Shown here: piece after piece, positions 26,401 to 35,279 of the stretch | How the letters are laid out: each line of letters starts with the position of its first letter | Numbering within the stretch: position 1 is the stretch's first letter | Assembly: GCA_910578475.1 (NCBI GenBank) | Contig: CAJTRK010000008.1 | Span: 1 to 64,000 of the forward strand | From: an uncultured Lachnospiraceae bacterium | Lineage (GTDB): Bacteria > Bacillota > Clostridia > Lachnospirales > Lachnospiraceae | Direction of reading: 5' to 3' | Length of the DNA stretch: 64,000 nucleotides | Position numbers and translations under genes: made by a program | The notes under the pieces: model-generated | What the model was told of the DNA's origin: nothing | Seen by the model: the letters and a program-made list of their open reading frames with translations, nothing else | Databases searched by the model: none

Positions 26401-27213
26401 ATGGAAATAAGAACAATCATAGTGGATGATGAATTGTGGAGTCTGCGGCAGTTTGAAAGAAGCCTCCGTGATGCCGTCGATTTCAGACTGCTGGAAATGT
26501 TTGACAGTGCGGATAAAGCGCTCGCGTATGCGGAAAGCCAGGCAGTAGATTTTGCCCTGTTGGATATTTCGATGCCCGGGATGAACGGAATACTGCTCGG
26601 TGAAAAGCTGAGAGAAATCAACGGCGATATGATTCTGATTTATGTAACAGGATACGAAGAATTTATTAAGGAGGTCATTTTGGACCTCCGGGCGGATTAT
26701 TTTCTGATGAAGCCTTTTAATGATGCGGATGTGGGGCAGATGATTGACAGAGTCAGACATCTGTCGGCAAGACTGCGAAAAAGGGTATCGGTGCAGACCT
26801 TTGGTGAATTTGACATTTTCGTTGACGGACAGCTGATTGAATTTGCCAACCAGAAAGCCAAAGAGCTGTTTGCAATCTGCATTGACAGCGGCGGTGAAGT
26901 GACGATGAAAAAGAGCATCGACCTGCTGTGGGAAGGAAGAGGATATGACGACCGGGTAAAATGCCTGTACCGAAAAGCGGTCGTTTATCTGAATGCGACC
27001 TTCCGGGAATATGGCGTGGAGGATATTTTCAGCAATCGCCGGGGAAGCTGTCATGTAAACAGGGAAGAAATATTATGTGATTATTACGAGGTATTAAACG
27101 GGAAAAGCATAAAAGATACCGCCTTTGACGGAAGATATATGACAGCCTATTCCTGGAGCGAAGAAACATGCGGTAAGCTTTGCCGCATGGCATCAGAATG
27201 CCTTTGCGAATAA
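26401..27213 (+). CDS. Response regulator with SARP-type DNA-binding region
   Basis: A 270-residue regulator. Residues 1-120 are a receiver domain (IIVDDE; Asp about 55 in LLDISMPG; Lys in MKPF). Residues about 128-220 resemble the winged helix of SARP/OmpR-type regulators (VQTFGEFDIFVDGQLI, KAKELFAICIDSGGEV, KKSIDLLWEGRG). It is probably phosphorylated by one of the two kinases upstream. Its targets are unknown, but it lies directly before the flagellar genes and may connect an internal signal to motility. No terminator was seen between it and the sigma-28 promoter. Confidence 0.82.
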   Translation: MEIRTIIVDDELWSLRQFERSLRDAVDFRLLEMFDSADKALAYAESQAVDFALLDISMPGMNGILLGEKLREINGDMILIYVTGYEEFIKEVILDLRADYFLMKPFNDADVGQMIDRVRHLSARLRKRVSVQTFGEFDIFVDGQLIEFANQKAKELFAICIDSGGEVTMKKSIDLLWEGRGYDDRVKCLYRKAVVYLNATFREYGVEDIFSNRRGSCHVNREEILCDYYEVLNGKSIKDTAFDGRYMTAYSWSEETCGKLCRMASECLCE

Positions 27214-27230
27214 AAAAATGTGCCGACCTC

Positions 27231-27257
27231 TAAAGTCTTTGAAAATTTATCCGATAC
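27231..27257 (+). promoter_or_regulatory. Sigma-28 (SigD/FliA) promoter of flgM
   Basis: TAAA (27231-27234), 15 bases, TCCGATAC (27250-27257). The spacing is the same as in the promoters of flaG and flagellin in this window. It drives the flgM-to-csrA run. Confidence 0.85.
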
Positions 27258-27358
27258 ATTTATTGACAGTTCATAAACAAACCGTTACAAATTTTATTAT
27301 TTGTAAAAATTGGAGCCGGAAATCATGGGATTTCAGCTCGAAGAAGGGAGGAGTCATT

Positions 27359-27640
27359 ATGCGTATTGAGGCATATACTCAAGTCCAACAGTTATATAAC
27401 ACGAAGAAGGCGGTAAAGACGCCCGCTGCGGCAAATGCAGGCGTTTCTGATAAAATACAGATTTCCAGCATCGGCCGGGACATTCAGGTAGCCAAAGCGG
27501 CGGTGGATGCAAGCAGCGATATCAGAGAAGAGCTGGTAGCTCCTATCAGAGCAGGTATTGAGAACGGGACATACCATGTGAGCGGAGAGAGCTTCGCAGA
27601 GAAATTGTTGCAGCAGTATGAAGAAATTTCCGGTCTTTAA
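27359..27640 (+). CDS. flgM: Anti-sigma-28 factor FlgM
   Basis: A 93-residue protein that binds and blocks sigma-28 until it is exported through the finished hook. The C-terminal half has the family pattern SDKIQISSIGRDIQVAKAAV and IENGTYHVSGESFAEKLLQQY. The start at 27359 is set by GGGAGG eight bases upstream; the frame is open further up through the promoter leader but without a site. It heads the late flagellar operon and sits behind a sigma-28 promoter, giving negative feedback. Confidence 0.92.
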   Translation: MRIEAYTQVQQLYNTKKAVKTPAAANAGVSDKIQISSIGRDIQVAKAAVDASSDIREELVAPIRAGIENGTYHVSGESFAEKLLQQYEEISGL

Positions 27641-27673
27641 GGCACAAACTGAAAGAAAGGCATGGGTTACGGC

Positions 27674-28192
27674 GTGGCAAGTTTAATGGAAAGCTTGATA
27701 GATGTTTTGGAGAAAGAGAGCGATGAGTACAAGAATTTATTAAATTTATCCATGCAGAAAACGCAGGTCATCGTGTCTGAAGATTTGGACCAGTTAGCCA
27801 GAATCACGGATGAAGAGCAGCTTATCGTGAGCAGAATCAATCATTTGGATACTATCAGAAATGAGGCTGTACAGGATATAGCGAATGTACTTAACAAGGA
27901 TGTTGCGAAACTAAAAATTGCAGATTTGATTAAAATGCTTGGACAGAGACCCGAAGAGCAGCAGAAGCTTGCGGCGGCGTTTGATGTATTGCAGACGAAT
28001 GTAAAGAATGTGGCAAGGATCAACGAGCAGAATCGGGAATTGATTCAGAATGCGCTGGAAATGGTACAGTTTCATATGAATCTTATCCAGTCCATGAAAG
28101 CGGCCCCCGAAACGGCTAACTACAACAGGGGCGCTTGCAGTACCGGAGATATCATCGGTATCGAGCGGAAATCATTTGATGCAAAGCAGTAA
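27674..28192 (+). CDS. flgN: Flagellar export chaperone FlgN
   Basis: A helical, 172-residue chaperone that keeps FlgK and FlgL soluble before export. It fits the FlgN family by its long helices (MESLIDVLEKESDEYKNLLNL, ITDEEQLIVSRINHLD, INEQNRELIQNALEMVQFHMNLIQ) and by its place directly before flgK. The start is not certain: GTG at 27674 gives the family-like N-terminus ASLMESLIDVLE, while ATG at 27662 lies too close (one base) to AAGAAAGG. A start at 27686 is also possible. Confidence 0.85.
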   Translation: MASLMESLIDVLEKESDEYKNLLNLSMQKTQVIVSEDLDQLARITDEEQLIVSRINHLDTIRNEAVQDIANVLNKDVAKLKIADLIKMLGQRPEEQQKLAAAFDVLQTNVKNVARINEQNRELIQNALEMVQFHMNLIQSMKAAPETANYNRGACSTGDIIGIERKSFDAKQ

Positions 28193-28218
28193 AAATAATT
28201 GTTAAGGATGGTAACGTT

Positions 28219-29898
28219 ATGTCATTAATGGGCAGCCTTTATTTAGGTGTATCAGGATTACAAACTTCAAATAATGCGTTAAATACAACAGGACATAATA
28301 TGTCCAATCTGGACACTGTTGGTTATACAAGACAGCAGGTGTCCCAGTCCGCAAGAGGCTATATTACAATTTCCAAGAGTCAATCGACTAGTTGGCAGCA
28401 GCTTGGTCTTGGTGTCAATTATTCCCAAACGAGACAGGTAAGAGATTTTTTCCTCGATAAGAACTATCGACGCGAATCGGGAAGAAGCGCCTTTTATGAG
28501 GTGGGTTACAAAGCATCGGAAGAAATTGAGGATGTTTTGGGAGAATCTTATGAAGGGCATGCCTTTTCCATTGCAGTAACGGATTTATGGACCGCGGTAG
28601 AAGAGCTGAGCAAAGACCCTACGCTTGCGGTAAATCAGAATCTGTTCGTAACGCGTTCTTATGAATTTATTACGAAAGCGCAGGCCGTTTATAAAAGCCT
28701 GGAAGAATATCAGGATAATATGAATAAGAATGTTGCGCAGGACGTGGAAACGATTAATAAATATGCGCAGCAGATTGAAGCATTAAATCGCCAGATTGCA
28801 AGAATTGAAGGCGGCGTGGAGCATGCCAATGACTTGCGCGACCAGAGGAACTATTTACTGGATGAGTTGTCAACGATGGCATCCATATCCTATCATGAAG
28901 ACGTAACCGGTTATCTGAGTGTGAAACTGGAAGGAGTCGATTTGGTAAAGGGCGGACTTGTGAATACCATGTCCGTTTATGAAGACCCGAAGACCGGTTT
29001 CTACACACCATATTGGGAAATGCTGGCCGATTACAGTTATGATGAATACGGAAATAAGGTTTTAACCAAAGATGAGCTTTTGTCCGCACAGGTTTTTGAC
29101 CTGACCAGACCGATTTCATCCGATATCAATACGGATATCGGCTCCCTGAAAAGCACGCTTCTGGCGAGAGGAGACCACAGGGCAACAGCGCAGGAAATCA
29201 AAGACATTAACCCGGACGGTGAGTACGAAGAGGGCTGGTATGATGTGCACGTTTCGCAGTCCCTTATCATGAACGTTCAGGCAGAATTTGACCAGCTGAT
29301 AAATATCGTCGTTACAAAGATAAACGAAATCTTAAGGGAAGCGGCGGAAATGGAATCTGCAACTTATCCCAATTCCACTTATCTGCGTGACGAGAACGGC
29401 AATCCCCTTCAGTTGTTTCAGCAGATTGTGAGTGAAGGAAAGAGCTGTAAACTGCCGGATGGAAGCATTTGGGAATGCGGTTGGACGGTTTCCAATATTG
29501 ATATCAACATAGAACTTCGTCAGAATCCTACGCTGCTTGGATTCCGGCTGACAGACGGTTCGGAAGACAATGCACTGACAGAAAGGCTGAAAAAGGCGTT
29601 TGAAGAAGCGTCCTATACTTTGAACCCGAATGTACAGACGCCGGTTTGCTTCGTGGATTACTATAAGAATCTGGTTTCCCAGGTGGCGAACACAGGGTAT
29701 GTTTTCGGAGAAATTATGGATAGTCAGACAGTGACGGTAGATTCGCTGTTTAATGCGAGAGAACAGGTGGTCGGGGTATCGTCCGATGAAGAACTGACCA
29801 ACATGATTATGTTCCAGAACGCTTACAATGCTTCCAGCCGTTATATCAACGTTATCAGCGAGATGCTGGAGCACGTTCTGACAACGCTCGGACGTTAA
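28219..29898 (+). CDS. flgK: Hook-associated protein FlgK (first copy)
   Basis: A 559-residue junction protein that joins hook to filament. The N-terminus (GSLYLGVSGLQTSNNALNTTGHNMSNLDTVGYTRQ) and C-terminus (SSDEELTNMIMFQNAYNASSRYINVISEMLEHVL) are the paired helices typical of hook and rod proteins. Motif HANDLRDQRNYLLDELS marks the FlgK centre. A second flgK-like gene follows after 26 bases, which is unusual. The start has AAGGAT upstream. Confidence 0.92.
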   Translation: MSLMGSLYLGVSGLQTSNNALNTTGHNMSNLDTVGYTRQQVSQSARGYITISKSQSTSWQQLGLGVNYSQTRQVRDFFLDKNYRRESGRSAFYEVGYKASEEIEDVLGESYEGHAFSIAVTDLWTAVEELSKDPTLAVNQNLFVTRSYEFITKAQAVYKSLEEYQDNMNKNVAQDVETINKYAQQIEALNRQIARIEGGVEHANDLRDQRNYLLDELSTMASISYHEDVTGYLSVKLEGVDLVKGGLVNTMSVYEDPKTGFYTPYWEMLADYSYDEYGNKVLTKDELLSAQVFDLTRPISSDINTDIGSLKSTLLARGDHRATAQEIKDINPDGEYEEGWYDVHVSQSLIMNVQAEFDQLINIVVTKINEILREAAEMESATYPNSTYLRDENGNPLQLFQQIVSEGKSCKLPDGSIWECGWTVSNIDINIELRQNPTLLGFRLTDGSEDNALTERLKKAFEEASYTLNPNVQTPVCFVDYYKNLVSQVANTGYVFGEIMDSQTVTVDSLFNAREQVVGVSSDEELTNMIMFQNAYNASSRYINVISEMLEHVLTTLGR

Positions 29899-29924
29899 GT
29901 GCGGGCGGCGAAAGGAGAAAACAG

Positions 29925-31769
29925 ATGCCATCTACATTTTTTGGATTAACAATTGCCTCTTCGGGTCTGCGGGCAGCGAATGCGGCGCTTAATACAACAG
30001 GAAATAATATCAGCAATGCCAATACGGAAGGATACAGCCGTCAGGCCGTGACAACGGAAGCGGCACAGGCGCTTCGCGTTTTTGCCACATATGGATGTGC
30101 GGGAAGCGGTGTTGAGACAATTGCAATCGAACGTATCCGCGATTCCTTTTATGATGTGAAATTCCGCGAAAACGAAACGAGACTCGGCGAGTTTGATGTC
30201 AAGGCATATTATATGCGGATGATAGAAAACTATCTGACCGACGATAAAATATCCGGCTTTAAAACGATTTTTGATAAAATCAGCGCAGCGCTTGAAGAAG
30301 TCGCGAAAAAAGGCAGTTCTACTTCCACGAAGGCGGAATTTGTATCGACAGTCAAAAATATGACCGATTACTTTAATAATATGTACGGCAATTTCCAGAA
30401 TCTTCAGGCAGACGTGAACGATGAAATCAAAATGCGCGTGGATGAAATTAATTCCCTCGCACAGGATATTGCCGCCGTAAATAAACAGATTAACGTTATT
30501 GAGCTGACGGGTGTCACCGCCAATGAACTGCGCGATAAGAGAGACGTTATGCTGGATAAGCTGTCCGGCATTGTCGATATGACGACGGAGGAACTTCCTA
30601 TTCTGGACCAGAACGGAGAACCTTCGGGAGCAAACAGACTGATTGTTAAAATTGCAGGCGGCCAGGTGCTTGTGGATTCGGACGATTACCGACAGTTGGA
30701 ATGTGTCGCACGGAAATCGGAAGAGAAAGTCAATCAGTCCGATATCGACGGGCTTTACGATATTCAATGGACGGATGGCGTGGAGTTCGGACTGTATAAT
30801 GAGTCGATGGGCGGAGAACTGCGCGGACTCATACAGATGCGGGACGGAAATAACGGAGAATATTTTAACGGAACGGTAGATAAAGTCTACTATAATATTG
30901 ACACGACCAGGGTAGTCATTAATACGACCGCCGATTATCTTGGCAATATGAGCAAGTGTACGCTTTCCGATACGGGCGGAAAGATTAATATCGGCAATCA
31001 GATATATTATTACACTGACTGGACCTATGATGGGGACGGTAATTATTCCTTTACCATTGACAATAAAAAGAGCGATATGCCGCTCGTAAGCGGCAAAATA
31101 GGTTCGGAAACCTTCGTCGGCGCGGAAGTGCGGTATCAGGGCATTCCTTACTACATGGAGCAGATGAATGAGTGGATTCGGGACTTTGCGAAAGCAATCA
31201 ACGATATTTTTACTGCGGGCGTTACCGCGGACGGCGAAGATGCAGGCATTCTTCTGACGGGTAATCTTTTGACGGAAAAAGGTCAGTATACGGAAGGCTG
31301 GCTGGATGGCGTTACAAGAAACGATAAGGGAAAAGTAAACGACAAAGGTTATTATCATATTACGGCAGGAAATTTTGCGGTAGCCGATGAGATTATGAAA
31401 GACGCTTCCAAACTCGGAACGAGATTTGACCCGACGGCCGGACAGGAAGAGTGCGAGCAGATTAAGAAAGTCATTTCCATGATAAATGATAAAAACCAGT
31501 TCAGTTTCCGCGGAAGAAATGCGGGCGGATTCCTGGAATGTGTGCTTTCGGACGCTGCATTGTCCGGAGAGAATGCGGAAACATTCTATACAACATATTT
31601 GAGTCTGGAAATGAGCATCGATAATCAGAGAATTTCCATTTCCGGCGTAGATGAGGATGAAGAGGCGGTCAGCCTTGTAAAATATCAAAATTCTTATACG
31701 CTGGCTTCCAAGATGATTTCCACATTGACGGAAGTGTACGACCGGCTGATTTTGCAGACTGGCGTTTAA
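29925..31769 (+). CDS. flgK: Hook-associated protein FlgK (second, divergent copy)
   Basis: A 614-residue paralogue of the preceding protein with the same end helices (GLTIASSGLRAANAALNTTGNNISNANTEGYSRQ; VSLVKYQNSYTLASKMISTLTEVYDRLI) and centre TANELRDKRDVMLDKLS. The middle part has diverged strongly, so the copies are likely to be stacked as separate junction rings or used in different filaments. This is inferred, not shown. AAGGAG precedes the start. Between it and flgL lies a short repeat fragment. Confidence 0.9.
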   Translation: MPSTFFGLTIASSGLRAANAALNTTGNNISNANTEGYSRQAVTTEAAQALRVFATYGCAGSGVETIAIERIRDSFYDVKFRENETRLGEFDVKAYYMRMIENYLTDDKISGFKTIFDKISAALEEVAKKGSSTSTKAEFVSTVKNMTDYFNNMYGNFQNLQADVNDEIKMRVDEINSLAQDIAAVNKQINVIELTGVTANELRDKRDVMLDKLSGIVDMTTEELPILDQNGEPSGANRLIVKIAGGQVLVDSDDYRQLECVARKSEEKVNQSDIDGLYDIQWTDGVEFGLYNESMGGELRGLIQMRDGNNGEYFNGTVDKVYYNIDTTRVVINTTADYLGNMSKCTLSDTGGKINIGNQIYYYTDWTYDGDGNYSFTIDNKKSDMPLVSGKIGSETFVGAEVRYQGIPYYMEQMNEWIRDFAKAINDIFTAGVTADGEDAGILLTGNLLTEKGQYTEGWLDGVTRNDKGKVNDKGYYHITAGNFAVADEIMKDASKLGTRFDPTAGQEECEQIKKVISMINDKNQFSFRGRNAGGFLECVLSDAALSGENAETFYTTYLSLEMSIDNQRISISGVDEDEEAVSLVKYQNSYTLASKMISTLTEVYDRLILQTGV

Positions 31770-31783
31770 GGCATAGTATGAAG

Positions 31784-31808
31784 AGAAGTTCTAAAGCTCA
31801 CGCCAGAG
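31784..31808 (+). repeat. Exact 25-bp copy of the start of repeat element D
   Basis: The 25 bases are identical to 857-881, inside the 3' end of the toxin gene. Here they stand alone in the flgK-flgL gap, next to a small stem CGCCA (31801-31805)/TGGCG (31812-31816). It seems to be a partial copy of the dispersed element. Confidence 0.65.
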
Positions 31809-31842
31809 ACATGGCGGTATAGTAAGAAAGGGATGGCGGAAT

Positions 31843-33570
31843 ATGAGAATCACAAACAGAATCATGCGGAATAACTCGTTGTACAATATTAATCAGAATA
31901 AAATTCTGGAAGATAAGCTGAGCAATCAGATGACGAACCAAAGTAAAATTACAAGACCTTCCGACGACCCGGTCGTAGCAATCAGAGCGCTGCGTCTTCG
32001 TACGAATGTGACGATGGTGTCACAGTATTATGATAAGAATACGGAAGATGCGGACAGCTGGCTCTCCATTACGGGAGACGCGCTGAAAACGGTGAACGAG
32101 GTTTTGGAAGATATTTATGAGCAGGCCGAGACGGCTTCCAAGAAAAATTTCACGGCGGCGGATTTGGATATCGTGCTGACACAGATGAATGCGCTTGCAA
32201 AAGAGTTTTATGCGAGCGGTAATGTTGACTATGCGGGACGTTATGTTTTTTCAGGATACAGAACGGATACGCCGATTACGTTTACCGAAGAGAATATCAA
32301 GGAATTTAATCAGGACCCCGATAACAGAAAAAGCTTTATCATTTCTGAAAGCCGGGGATATGGAGATATCAGCAGTATCAGTTATACGGACTGGCAGGGT
32401 GGAAACGGCGTAAAGGAAGACGAGACGCAGATTAAGAATACGACGTTGTACCGGTTCCGGTTATCCTATGACGATTTGGATTTTGATGAGAACGTTACTT
32501 CTATTAAGCGGCAGCCGGATGGCAGCATGCAGGCTTTTGACAAAAACGGAAATCCTGTTCCGAACAATGCCTTTCAGTTCGACATGACGGGCGTGGATGA
32601 ACTGACCATTTATGAGGATGCGGAAAGCGCTTACAAAGATATTGCGGCGGATACGACCGGAACGAAGGTCGCATACATCCCGTCCACTGGGGAAATTGTT
32701 TTCGGAGAAGCATACTATAATGACCCGGTAAAAGTCAATGAAGGTATGCAGGTTAACGTGAAATACTCCAAGAGCACCTGGGAGGAAGGGGATATCAATC
32801 CGGTTCATTACTTCCACTGTATCGAAAGCGATGAGCAGAACATCGGCAAGGCGATGTCGCTGGAAACAGCCAAATCGACGCTGGAAAAGGCGCAGTCAGA
32901 TTTGAAGCTGGTAGAGGCGGATAAGAACGCGACACAGGCGCAGCTCGATGCGGCGCGTCAGGCGGTAGAAGTCGCACAGGAAGCGGTAGACGATATTATG
33001 GGAAGAGTCATCGAGTATAATGCCGATGGCAAAGACCAGGATATTTATTATGCGATGGGCTTTAATCAGGACATTCAGGTAAATACCCATGCCAAAGAGG
33101 TTTTCACACATGATGTCAGAAGGGATATAGATGATTTCGAGATTTATCTGAAGCAGCTCAAAGATGTGGAAGCGGTAAAAGCGGATATTGAAAAGAAGAT
33201 GAAAGAACACCCGGAAGATTCTGCGGAATATAAAGATTTACAGTTACAGATGGATGCAGCCGACAAAGCCTATACCTATATCAGGGACAACGTGCAGAAA
33301 AAATTTGAAAATCAGCTGACAAAATGCCAGAATTATATTGATAAAACCAATGTGGCAGTAACGGAGAACGGTACGAGAGGAAGCCGTCTGGATTTGATTA
33401 AAAACAGACTGATGGGCCAGAAAGCTACTTTCAAAGACTTGCAGAGCAGCAACGAAGATGTGGATGTGACGGAAGTAGCCGTGCAGTTAAAGAGTTCGAA
33501 ACTCACCTATGAAGCGGCGCTCGCGGCCACCAGCAAGATTATGCAGACAAACCTGATGAATTATATCTGA
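31843..33570 (+). CDS. flgL: Hook-associated protein FlgL, enlarged
   Basis: The second junction protein, between FlgK and flagellin. Ends are typical: MRITNRIMRNNSLYNINQNK with ITRPSDDPVVAIRALRLR, and VTEVAVQLKSSKLTYEAALAATSKIMQTNLMNYI. At 575 residues it is well above the usual 300 or so. The extra length lies in the centre and includes a charged coiled coil (about 340-395) and another helical stretch (about 445-500). The insert probably forms a surface domain. GGCGG lies before the start. FliW follows after 17 bases. Confidence 0.9.
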   Translation: MRITNRIMRNNSLYNINQNKILEDKLSNQMTNQSKITRPSDDPVVAIRALRLRTNVTMVSQYYDKNTEDADSWLSITGDALKTVNEVLEDIYEQAETASKKNFTAADLDIVLTQMNALAKEFYASGNVDYAGRYVFSGYRTDTPITFTEENIKEFNQDPDNRKSFIISESRGYGDISSISYTDWQGGNGVKEDETQIKNTTLYRFRLSYDDLDFDENVTSIKRQPDGSMQAFDKNGNPVPNNAFQFDMTGVDELTIYEDAESAYKDIAADTTGTKVAYIPSTGEIVFGEAYYNDPVKVNEGMQVNVKYSKSTWEEGDINPVHYFHCIESDEQNIGKAMSLETAKSTLEKAQSDLKLVEADKNATQAQLDAARQAVEVAQEAVDDIMGRVIEYNADGKDQDIYYAMGFNQDIQVNTHAKEVFTHDVRRDIDDFEIYLKQLKDVEAVKADIEKKMKEHPEDSAEYKDLQLQMDAADKAYTYIRDNVQKKFENQLTKCQNYIDKTNVAVTENGTRGSRLDLIKNRLMGQKATFKDLQSSNEDVDVTEVAVQLKSSKLTYEAALAATSKIMQTNLMNYI

Positions 33571-33587
33571 TAGGAGAGGGAAAACTT

Positions 33588-34049
33588 ATGACGATAATGA
33601 CAAAGGTGTTCGGCGAGATTACGATAGATGACGACAGGATTATCACATTTTCCAAAGGGATTGTGGGATTTCCGGAGCTGACGCAGTTTGCATTGCTTCA
33701 TGATTCGGAAAAAGGAACGGATTCCATTCATTGGCTGCAATCCATACAGGAGCCTGCGTTTGCGATGCCGGTTATGGACCCGCTTCGCGTATGCCCGGAT
33801 TACAACCCGGAAGTCGATGACGAAATTTTGAGAAATCTTGGAGAATTGAACCCGGACGATATGCTTGTGCTTGTCACGATGACTGTCCCGAAAGAGATTG
33901 AAAAAATGTCCGTCAACCTGAAAGGACCCGTTATTATTAACGCGACACGCAAAACGGCGATACAGGTCATTGTGGAAGGCGATAATTATCCGGTTAAATT
34001 CCCGATATATGATATTTTTAATGAAAATAAAAAGAAAGCGGGTGAGTAG
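33588..34049 (+). CDS. fliW: Flagellar assembly factor FliW
   Basis: A 153-residue protein that binds flagellin in the cytoplasm and CsrA at an allosteric site. The family pattern is clear: FGEITIDDDRIITFSKGIVGFPELTQFAL, DPLRVCPDYNPEV, and MSVNLKGPVIINATRKTAIQVI. When flagellin is secreted, FliW is freed and takes CsrA off flagellin mRNA. It is followed without a gap by csrA, the usual fliW-csrA pair of Gram-positive flagellates. GGAGAGGG lies upstream of the start. Confidence 0.95.
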   Translation: MTIMTKVFGEITIDDDRIITFSKGIVGFPELTQFALLHDSEKGTDSIHWLQSIQEPAFAMPVMDPLRVCPDYNPEVDDEILRNLGELNPDDMLVLVTMTVPKEIEKMSVNLKGPVIINATRKTAIQVIVEGDNYPVKFPIYDIFNENKKKAGE

Positions 34050-34268
34050 ATGTTAGCTTTATCCAGAAAAAAGAGCGAAGCGCTGATTATCAATAATAAT
34101 ATTGAAATTACAGTGCTTGAGATTAAAGGAGAACAGGTGAAGCTAGGCATCAGCGCACCGAAAGAAGTGCCCGTATACCGGAAAGAGGTTTATATGCAGA
34201 TTCAGGATTCCAATCAGGAAGCGATAAATACGGACGGGCTGGAAGCTTTGCAGAATTTGCTGAGGTAG
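34050..34268 (+). CDS. csrA: Carbon storage / translational regulator CsrA
   Basis: A 72-residue RNA-binding protein: MLALSRKKSEALIINNNIEITVLEIKGEQ (start as in the family), GISAPKEVPVYRKEVY with the RNA-contacting Arg. It binds GGA in hairpin loops and blocks translation, in Bacillus mainly of flagellin. The ATG touches the fliW stop codon, so translation is probably coupled. Likely targets in this window are the flagellin leader (40802-40836) and perhaps the candidate small RNA near 54190. Confidence 0.95.
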   Translation: MLALSRKKSEALIINNNIEITVLEIKGEQVKLGISAPKEVPVYRKEVYMQIQDSNQEAINTDGLEALQNLLR

Positions 34269-34283
34269 GTATGGAGAGCTGAA

Positions 34284-35279
34284 ATGAAGGATAAAATATC
34301 AGTCATCGTTCCGTGCTATCGTGTGGAAAACTATATTGACCGATGTCTTGACAGTCTGAAAACACAGACCTATGGCATGGAAAATCTGGAAATTATTCTG
34401 ATAGATGATGCTTCCGAAGACGATACCCGTCGCCGACTGCTCCAATTTGAAGAAGAGCATTCCGAAAACGTGCTGGTAATTGCCTGTGAAGACAATGCCG
34501 GTCCCGGAACGACGAGAAACCTGGGCCTGAACTATGCCACAGGCGAATATATTGCCTTTGTTGACGCCGATGATATCGTGGATAAATCCATGTTCGAGAG
34601 AATGCACGGCGTAATGAAGGAATTTGGGGTCGATATGGCAGAGTGCGGTTACAGAACCTTTTTCGACGGGGAAGAACTTTCCGTGGAAAAAAGAGACGAC
34701 GACCGTCTGATGCGGATACAGACGCCGGAAGACAGGAGCCGTTTTATTTTGAACTCTTTCAGAACGGCGGTATGGGGCCGGCTCTATCAAAGAAGATTTC
34801 TGGAAGATAACGCACTGTTTTTTCCGGAAAATATGAATTATGGTGAGGACAATTTGTTTTCAGGACTTGCAATGCTACTTTGCGGGTCCTGTTATCATAT
34901 TGGAGACACGCTGTATTATTATTACCAGAATGCGGAAGGACTCATCCGAAAACGAAATGACAGCGGAAGAATCAGACAGCTTGCGGACATTATGGAGCTG
35001 TATCTGACAGAGCTTGACGCAAGAGGTTTTTTGGACGGGGCTATGGCAGGATATGGGGTCGCGTTTGAGTGGTATATGATTTATAAATATTTCATGGACC
35101 CTGTCAGTTTTATAATTTCCAGACAAATTCCGGACTGGAAGGAGCAGGTCGGCTTTTTCCGGGGGAAACTCCTGAAGTATTTTCCAGATGCAGGTCGAAA
35201 TCCATACCTTACCCGTGATAAAAGATGGAACGATTATGTCTTATTATTAAATGATGACAAATTTTCAGGAACCACTTAA
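34284..35279 (+). CDS. Family 2 glycosyltransferase
   Basis: A 331-residue GT-A enzyme: ISVIVPCYRVENYIDRCLDSLKTQTY, LIDDASEDDT and FVDADDI (DxD, about 94-98), followed by a C-terminal part without a clear call. It would transfer a sugar from a nucleotide sugar in the cytoplasm. It follows csrA by 15 bases on the same strand, so it is likely to be expressed with the flagellar operon, which points to flagellin as acceptor. GGAG precedes the start. Its end overlaps the convergent next gene by 15 bases. Confidence 0.88.
   Translation: MKDKISVIVPCYRVENYIDRCLDSLKTQTYGMENLEIILIDDASEDDTRRRLLQFEEEHSENVLVIACEDNAGPGTTRNLGLNYATGEYIAFVDADDIVDKSMFERMHGVMKEFGVDMAECGYRTFFDGEELSVEKRDDDRLMRIQTPEDRSRFILNSFRTAVWGRLYQRRFLEDNALFFPENMNYGEDNLFSGLAMLLCGSCYHIGDTLYYYYQNAEGLIRKRNDSGRIRQLADIMELYLTELDARGFLDGAMAGYGVAFEWYMIYKYFMDPVSFIISRQIPDWKEQVGFFRGKLLKYFPDAGRNPYLTRDKRWNDYVLLLNDDKFSGTT

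Noticed and set aside
29946..31688. A 580-codon reverse frame under the second flgK
   Set aside because: Long but antisense to a clear gene, without start signal or family features.
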